A stretch of DNA of 49,170 nucleotides from Symbiodinium natans (taxonomy: Eukaryota; Sar; Dinophyceae; Suessiales; Symbiodiniaceae), in assembly GCA_905221605.1 (NCBI GenBank), contig CAJNDS010002659.1:276296-325465 (forward strand). The letters run 5' to 3'. Below the pieces are notes generated by a model. It was not told where the DNA came from, ran no database searches, and saw nothing but the letters and a program-made list of their open reading frames with translations. Each line of letters opens with the position of its first letter. Position 1 is the stretch's first letter. Below are positions 25,001 through 33,300 of this stretch, piece after piece. A program made the position numbers and the translations under genes.

Positions 25001-28000
25001 CGGCTTTTTGTGCACGAAGGTGTGCAGCTGCCTCCCATCAAATCGGATGGAAAGATCCAAGAAGTCAAGTTGAGACCGTGAAATGCTGAAAGTCCACGAA
25101 AATTGAACAGGATCAACATTCTGAAGAGCCGTCAAGAAAGCTTGGGTAGACTCCAAACTTCCGCGAAAAATGCTGGCGGTGTCATCGACATATCCATAAT
25201 ATTTGCAAAGCAACCCGGTTTGGAAAGCTTCGCGCACAAGAGGTCCGAAATGATGCTCACGGTGTATGTTGGCAGCATCAGTAGCAATGCGTTCACCAAT
25301 GCTCAATGACCTAGCCTTGCGATAAAGGCTGCCATTGATCAGAACCGCTTTGTTATGCAAAATGATGAAGACTAATTTGGCAACGAAGTTCTTGGCAGCC
25401 TCATTTACGCCATAATAGGCATCCAATCCAGAACGAAGTGATACCTGGAGAGAGTCCAGATTGATGCGTGGGTAAAAGTCCTGCAAGTCGGCAGCTACGA
25501 AAACCACAGAGTTGGGCTCGAGTGAAAGAGGAGGAGGCTGATCTAAGAGGTCCAATAGTACTTGCTTGGAATCCAGCACAGTTGTTTGGCAAACTGTAAC
25601 GACTTGCCGCAAAATGCTGGAAACAAATAAAGTCAAGTTGTTGAACGGGGATCTTGTATCAACTTCCACTCGCCGCAACTTACATCCAGGTTTGTGCAGT
25701 TTGACGAGGTATCGGATTTTCCCAACACAGGACAAAACGTCAGGCAATACATCTTTGCGAGGATTTGGAAACCCGAGCTCACGCAAAGGCTGTAGAATGA
25801 AGCGCATGGTGCCAACATCAATCAAACGATTCTGTATTGCACTGTCGCAAATCGCCTGCAACTGATCATATGCTGCAATTAATGACCACATGAGCTGACT
25901 GCTTGAAATCTTTGTAAAGGCACCGTCAGCGGTTTCACGCAGGTATTGCTCGCGAAGACGACCTGTTGAAATGTATGCCGGGCCATACCCTTTGTCGGCG
26001 GGTATCTTGCAAACAAAATGCCTGTTTTCTTTAAGCCATACCAAGGCTTTCTGTATGAAAAAGGGAGTTGTTGGCTTCGGCTGCAGATGCATCAATCTGC
26101 AAGCTTTGGACAACAAGCCCTCAGACCATGACTCTAACTCTTGTTCGATCTCTGCATCGAGCTTCGGGATGAAGCGTGATGGTAGTCGAAAACTCTTGAA
26201 GAAAGTGTCTTGATTCTTCTGCTTCTTGGGTCTGTTGTCAAAGAACAGTCGCAACTTCACTTTGCGCACGAGGTCTTGTAGAGAATCTCGTAGCGAGTGA
26301 CGACTGCATTGCGCCATGGGAATGAATTTGTCCCCGAGGATGAGCAATGTCTGTGCTGCTGGAGGAAAAGTCTCTGGATCCACATCTGTCTGGTGTAGGG
26401 AAATGAACTTTCGAATCAAAACCAAATCAACCAAGGTCAGCTGCTGTACATACTCGAAGAAGAGCGCTGTAAGGTTGCGGGGTGATTCGTGCTGTACATG
26501 GGTCGTAGACTTGCACTGGTGTCCGCGGCGTTTGTTGCCAAAATGGCAACGGCGGAGATTACGAATGTTCATGTAAAGGTCGCGCGGCTTGTTTTGCTTC
26601 GGCTGCTGCATCTGCTGCCCTGCTTGGAACGATTGCTCTTGCTGCGGGAGGTGTTGCGGCTGAAGCTCCTCTGTTGGCTGGTCATAGATCTCACGGAACT
26701 TTGCGACTGCCTTGATCTTGAGCTTCGGTTGGCGGAAGCTTGCTGCTGCGCGCTGGATCGCCCTCTCGTAGAAGATGTCCTTGCGCTTCGCTGCGATGTT
26801 TTCGAAGTTTGAGATTTGGTTCTCGTTGCTTTTTGCCGGTTCTGCGCCGAAGTGGACATGTCGCGTTGCTGATTGTTCTTGCTGTGGCTTCTGTCTGCTT
26901 TGCTTGCACTGCGCGCACGGCCGCGCGTCTTGTTTTTGCTTTGGTGCGTTGAGCTGTTGCTTCGACGACGGCTGCTGCTTTGCACGCCTGTTTGCATGCC
27001 TCTTGAACCAGAGCCAACCTTGTTGCCCTTCACCTTGGACTTGCTCTGCTGGAATATTTGGGTCATCCGTGAGTCCAGGTGGGCAAAGCCGTTTTTTTGC
27101 AAATCGGCCTTCATGTTGTAGACGTGGTCCTCGAGAGTCGTCAATTGTTGCCCACGTCTAACTCGACGATATTCTTGTTCCATTTGTTCTTTCCTGGCAA
27201 GGCAGACAGAAATCAAACGCTCTTCCATTTCGCGAAAGAAAACGGCTAATGCAACCTTGGGGTACATCTGAAGAAGCTCATCGAATTTCTGCTCACGGTC
27301 CAACCGCTTCTTGTCTGAATCTGCTTTGTCTTTGCTTCGGTCCGCATACTTCTTGGCAGCCTTGTGCATGTGCTCCGGCAACTGGGCATGAAGAACGCAG
27401 ACTACGTGGGCTCTCATCTTCTGCATGTCATTCTTGTCTACGCGCATCTGGTTCTCAAGCAACTTGTCGTAGAGCTCGCCAAGCTTTGTGGAAATGAAAT
27501 TCATTGTGTCCAGATCCTTAGCCTTCAAGGAAACCCACTGCTTCGAGGCTTCAATTTTGCGCTTGAAATCTTCCATAGCTTTTTGGTCATCTGCCTTCTT
27601 TTGGGCCACATCGAACTCTCTTCTTTCATTTCTTTCTTGAACTGCTGACCTGATTTGTGCTGCAGCGGTCGCGGCCATTTGCCTTGAGCGTACAGCGCAG
27701 CATCAAGCTTGAGTGTATGAAGAGCTTTGTGCAAAGCATCGCACTCTCCATGATAGACCTTGATGGCTCGCTCAATGAAATCAGGCACTAGCTCCTTAAA
27801 GCTGCCACTGCTGATGAAATCATCTTGTCGCACCATCAAGTTGACGAGGTCAACAGGCACGTCGGTGAACTCAACTTTCGTCAGAGGCAGCATCGGTTCT
27901 AGACTCAAGGAGCTAATCAACCTGTTGATATCAGCCAGCAAAGGGTCCATCTCAACATCTTGTGCAACAGGCGCAGCAGGTAGCTGGTTCTGAAGGGCCG

Positions 28001-30209
28001 GGACGGGCGCATTCACTACTGCTTGTGGTGGTTGCTGGACATGTTGCATATCCGGATTTGGATACGGACTTGAACGAGGCAATGGGGATGCACGTCTAAA
28101 TGATCGACCACGGTCACCTGGTACTGATGATGCACCATGAGCAAACCACGCATTTGCTCCACCTTGATTCCCCAATGCGGTACGCGCACCTCCCGAAACG
28201 TTCCCCAATGCTGGGACAGCATCCTGGGGAAGGCCAGTTGTGCCAGACAAGAAAGCCATGGCACGACTACAATGTGCGCGAACACACTACTCAAGGAAGG
28301 AGCGCAAGCGTCGCTTTTGGGCACTGATCTACTGGTACCGGTTTCGTGCCATCAGGCACTCATCAGCCATACAGCTGCGATAAGCAGCTGTAGATCAGTA
28401 ACGTCCTGGACATGTGTGCTGCTACTTTTTATGTGCATGCACATAAAAAGCAGCAGCACACAGAACCTTCGACTCCAAGCTTAGGGTTTTAGGGTTTTGG
28501 GGTTTTGGGGTTTTGGGGTTTAGGGTTTTGGGGTTTAGGGGTTTAGGGTTGAGGGTTTTAGGGTTTAGGGTTTAGGGTTTAGGGTTTTGGGTTTAGGGTT
28601 TTGGGTTTAGGGTTTAGGGCTCTTGGCATGATTTTCACCCTTTGCAGAATTCCCTTGAGGGCATTTATTCTGAATCTATCCTCGGAGTTGACTTTTCAAC
28701 TTTTCAAGACGTGGCATGAAAGGAGCTTGGGGCGATAGAGCTGCCTTCATCACTTTTAGTGCAAGAGATGGTTCATGATGCTTCGGGGCAGGCGCACAGC
28801 CAACACCCTCGCATTCTCAACTTCCAAGGCGCAGCACGAAGCCCTAAACAGGCTACTCCGGGCGCCTGAACACCCAAAAAACTTGCCCGGAATCCAAAGC
28901 CGCGAACACCGCACACGCCCCTCGATCGAACTTGAGAATCAGAGGCATCATGAGAAGTTGCAGCGGCAATCCTAAGCCCTAAACCCTAAACCCTAAACCC
29001 TAAGCCCTTAATTAACCCCAGAGAAGCTGCACCGGACCCCTCCGGCGACAGGAGAACTTCCGCTTGCTCTACAACACCAAGGGCCGCTTTAATCTCCACA
29101 AGGCCGGCCTTGGGTTTAGGGTTCATAGGGCTCATTAAATGGCTAGTCTTAAGATCAGGGTTCCTAATTCCTAAACCCTAATCCCTAAACCCTAAACGTA
29201 GGGCTTGTGAATCTTCGTTCTATTCAGTCACTTGGCCCAGGTGGCCAAGGAGGAGGCCGCCTACAAGCTGTGCCGCGTCAAGCGGGTGACCCGAGGCCCG
29301 GAGAAGAACCGTGGGAGAAGGCATCCAAAAAGCTAGGGTTTAGGGTTTAGGGTTTATACTAGCAGTCCTTCATAGGATTATATTGGCGAGTACTATAATC
29401 CATATATGGGGAACATCCCAAGTTTAGGGTTTATATAGGGTGTATGTAGGGTTAACAACAAGTTGAGTCAAATAAACACATACCAGACATGAAAACAAAA
29501 AGTATTCAGGAAATGGTGTAAATAACAGATTCTGTATGTTGCAGAAGTTTGGAACCTACGCGCTGTCAGAAATGCTGTATTTGGCAGCAATTGGAGCCTC
29601 TCCTAGAGAATCTACCTTGAAATCATGATTTTTCTTGAGTTGCATTTTAAGCCATAGTTTCAATGGATGTGCCTTCTTCGCAGCCCAATTTCAAGCCATG
29701 GTTTTACCTTGAAGCCATGATTTTACCAGGTCGGAGCCCACCGTGATTTTGTCGCATTCGTGAACAGTCAGAAACACTGTATTTTGCAACATTCGGAGCT
29801 GGTGAACCGTCGGAACTGTTGTAATTTACAGCACGTGGAACCTGGGCTAGAAACCCACTGCAGTTTAGACTAGTTGGACTCTGCCATGTTTTTGGTTTGA
29901 TTCTTGTTAATTTACTGATCCCAATAGTTTCCTTTTCTTTTGGCGTGACATTTTTTGATGCTCGACGCTGCCATTGGTGATCTTTGGGCCATAAGATTTC
30001 GGGGGTTTGGGTTTAGGGTCATGGATTGGGATGTTCCCCCTTATACTAAAAGTCCTTAACAGTAGTAATAATGGTAATAACAGTTATATTAGTGTCAATA
30101 GTACTAGTCTTAGGAATAATTACAACAAATAATAACACTAGTAACAATAGGAAGAATAGCAATAGTAGTGGTAGTAGTAGTAGTAGTAGTAGTAGAAGTA
30201 GAAGTAGAA

Positions 30210-30250
<41 letters not shown>

Positions 30251-30272
30251 CGTAGTCGTAGTCGTAGTCGTC

Positions 30273-30318
<46 letters not shown>

Positions 30319-30330
30319 CAGCAGCAGCAG

Positions 30331-30366
<36 letters not shown>

Positions 30367-33300
30367 CAGCAGCAGTAGTAGTGGTGGAAGCGGCTGTGCT
30401 TGTGAGATAGAGACATGTCCCCTCGCTTCGTGCGTTGTGTAGGTTGCATTTCAGTTTTTCCATTGTTTATTCGAAGCTTAATTCCCAGATTTGTGTTCTC
30501 CGATCTGAAGCTTCGTAAATCCTGGACGATCACTTGTAATCTTTTGTTGAAATAGTATTAACCCAAATGGAAGCCGCGGGCCGTAATCCGAGCTTGGGCA
30601 TCCCCCTAGACAAACTGAATAATAGTTTGTCAGATATTTCGAAAAAAGTTGAGTAGCAGGCGCAGCCACTCCTGGAAATGATCGCGCATAGATCCGTGGT
30701 AGCTTGAACTGTCAGCTGAGTCTTTGTTTTACCCGTGACCCACAATGATAATCCCAATCAAGGACTGCTGAACATCCCAAATGATTGACAGAGGGCGCGA
30801 GAAGACTTGTTGACAAGGACAAGGGCCCACCTTGGGAGGCATGGACTTCGTTTGATTGTAAACTGCATGCACCCCAAGATTGCGAAGCTGTGGTGAGGGC
30901 TTACTACTATTCGTTTATAAGAGCCCCCCAAACATGAGATAATGATCCCTACATTGCCCTTATAAGGAAATCATTTATTTTTTATTTTTTTTTTGGGGGG
31001 GGGGGGGGGGGGTGGTCTTAAGAAATTTGTAGTTTAGGGGGAAGCAAGTCCGGATTTTTTAAGTGTACAACACCATCCGATTTTGATCTTCATGGGGTGA
31101 TCCTTGGATTTCTGGTCGCAACAGCGAGAAATGAGCTGTTGCCCTTAAACAGTCCAGACTCTCTTGGAAATGCTCAGCAGTGACTGGGGGCAACTACAAG
31201 ATGTCATGGCCTCTATCCAAAGAGATGTCTCAGCATCCCACAGTATCGTTGGAGGTGGCAGGCCACAAGCGGAAAGCAACCAGGCCTAGAGAGAAGAACG
31301 CTCTATGGCTTTCATATTGGAGTGCGAGTGGCTTCAGGGAGACAAAACACCGCCGATCTCTTTTGGAGCTGCTAGTAAGTTAGGTTTTTTCGGACTCAGC
31401 CCCAACAACACCCCCTGCACTCTAAACAGAGCATATTCGCATCAGGCCCCCGCGGCGTTCCATACGCCGTGACGCACGACGGCCGCACGATCCGGTACCC
31501 GGATCCGGACATCAAGGCAACTTGGCTGCAGCAGCGCCCTTGCTCAACCCGAGTTAACCCTCAACCCTAAACTTTTAAACCCGTAATCTCTATAGTCGAA
31601 ACGAGCCACATGAAGAAAGATCTGTAAGGCTGCGAGCACCGAGTTTCCTTTGTCTTGCTACTTCCGCTTTGGTGCTCTCTAGAGCATGGCCTGCATTCGC
31701 ACTCCAAAGTCAAGCGAGAAAACCTGGTTTAGGGTCGTTGGAGGGGTCAGGCTTGCTAAGCTGAACCGAAAATGAACCCCACTTAGGGTTTAGGGTTGAG
31801 GGTTGAGGGTTGAGGGTTTAAGGTTCCATTTGTGTCTTAGAGGCTCCCGGGCCACACGCCACAGCCTCACAGCGGGGATCCGGGCTTTTGGCCCTAAACA
31901 CTAAACCTTAAACCCTAAACCTTAAACCCTAAGCCCTAGAAATTCTGGCTCGCCAAGGCTCACGACACCGTCCGGCGCTGCACTGAGCTGCATGAGCCAC
32001 CCAAAGCCATAAACCAAAGTCCTCAGGTTTAGGGTTTAGGGTTTAGGGTTTATGGCTTAGGGTTTAGGGCTCAGGGTTCAGGGTTTAGGGTTTAGGGTTT
32101 AGGGCTTAGGTGGACCTGACACCCCCTAAAGCCTAAACCCAAGCACTTAAAACTGTGAGATGTTTCCAGACAGCCCTGCTTCGCCGATTGTGATCTCAAG
32201 ATGAGCCGCACATTATCCACCCCTAAAGCGCTGAAACGCCTGAAGCCCTTGAGTCTTTGGGGTTGAGGGTTTAGGGTTTAGGGTTTAGGGTTTAGGGTTG
32301 AGTTCTTTTTCACATTTAGCCTAATTGGGGGGGGGGGGGGGTTACCATAAAAAGGGACCCTTAAAGTAGACCCCGGACCCCAATAAGGTACCCCTTAAAA
32401 TCGTAAACCCCCCTATATCCCCGAACCAGGAACCCTAAACCCTAAACCCCAAACCCCATATCCCCGAACCAGGCTGGACCTGGAGACCGGAAAGATCCTG
32501 GACCACGTGAAGTTCGAGGTTGGCAACATGGCGACCCGGCGGAAGGTTTGGGAGTTTACTGGGTTGGCTTTTGGGCTAGTTTAATGGACTTTCCTCCTTT
32601 GGGCTTATAAGGGACACATTTCTCAAAGGGTTTTAATGCCAACCCAGTTTAGAGATTCAAAAAGGTGTAGGGGCCTAGTGTTCGGAATTTACAGGTGCAG
32701 GGCTCAGGAAGCGAGAGAGTCAGGTACCTGTTGAAGAGAGCTTATCGGGGCCACTGGTTCCCTAAACCCTAAACCCAAAACCCTAAACCCTAAACCCCAA
32801 AACCTATGGGACGGTACCCACCTGCAGTTGGACTTGAGTCTTGTGCCTTCCCGCCCCATGAGGTGATGATCAGCGGCGGAAACAACATTGGTGGCTGCCT
32901 GAGTGAAAAGACGACCGGCTTTTGCGCAAGGTTGAGGGATCTTGGGCTTCGGTCTCAGAAGGTTTTTACAGGGTCTAGGGCCTTCAGGGGCTTCGGGAGA
33001 CCAGCATCGCCTAGCATCAGGAACTGCTGCACGTAATTCGCATTGAGGTTGGAGCATCTGAGCGCCATAAAGCCCTTGGGGCAGGGATTCCCTGAAGGAC
33101 TTTGGCCCAGGATCCCTAGGGCAGCCTGCTTCAAGCTCGATGCTACGGCGCCAGGGCGAGTCGGAACCATCACACACCGTGAGAAGCACCCGGGCTCCTT
33201 CGAGATTGTGCACATCAAGGACTGGACAGGGCTTGTTTTTGTTGGCATCGTGCGGGAGAGGTGACATGGCTAGAGTTTCGGATGCCATCATAAGAGCCCC

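Larger units (their letters stand above)
24333..28461 (-). mobile_element. Penelope-like retroelement, endonuclease-less
   Basis: About 4.1 kb, transcribed right to left, inserted antisense in eS4 intron 8. Order on its own strand: 171-bp terminal repeat with hammerhead ribozyme, ORF1, ORF2, reverse transcriptase ORF, identical terminal repeat. The RT has the Penelope hallmarks [24 protein letters not shown] and [20 protein letters not shown]. No GIY-YIG endonuclease is visible in the three ORFs. Direct terminal repeats with ribozymes are typical of Penelope-like elements; lack of endonuclease is typical of the Athena and Coprina groups. The repeats are identical by eye, so insertion or conversion is recent. 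I find no clear target-site duplication. Confidence 0.88.

Noticed and set aside
24515-28259. LINE or LTR retrotransposon identity for the element
   Set aside because: The RT motifs (LGDKFIP, PADKG, KLHKP, YVDD, HPLHC region), short repeats with ribozymes, and lack of integrase, RNase H or AP endonuclease point to a Penelope-like element.
30071-30533. Ser, Thr, Val and Tyr-rich frames
   Set aside because: Same cause: a TAG microsatellite.
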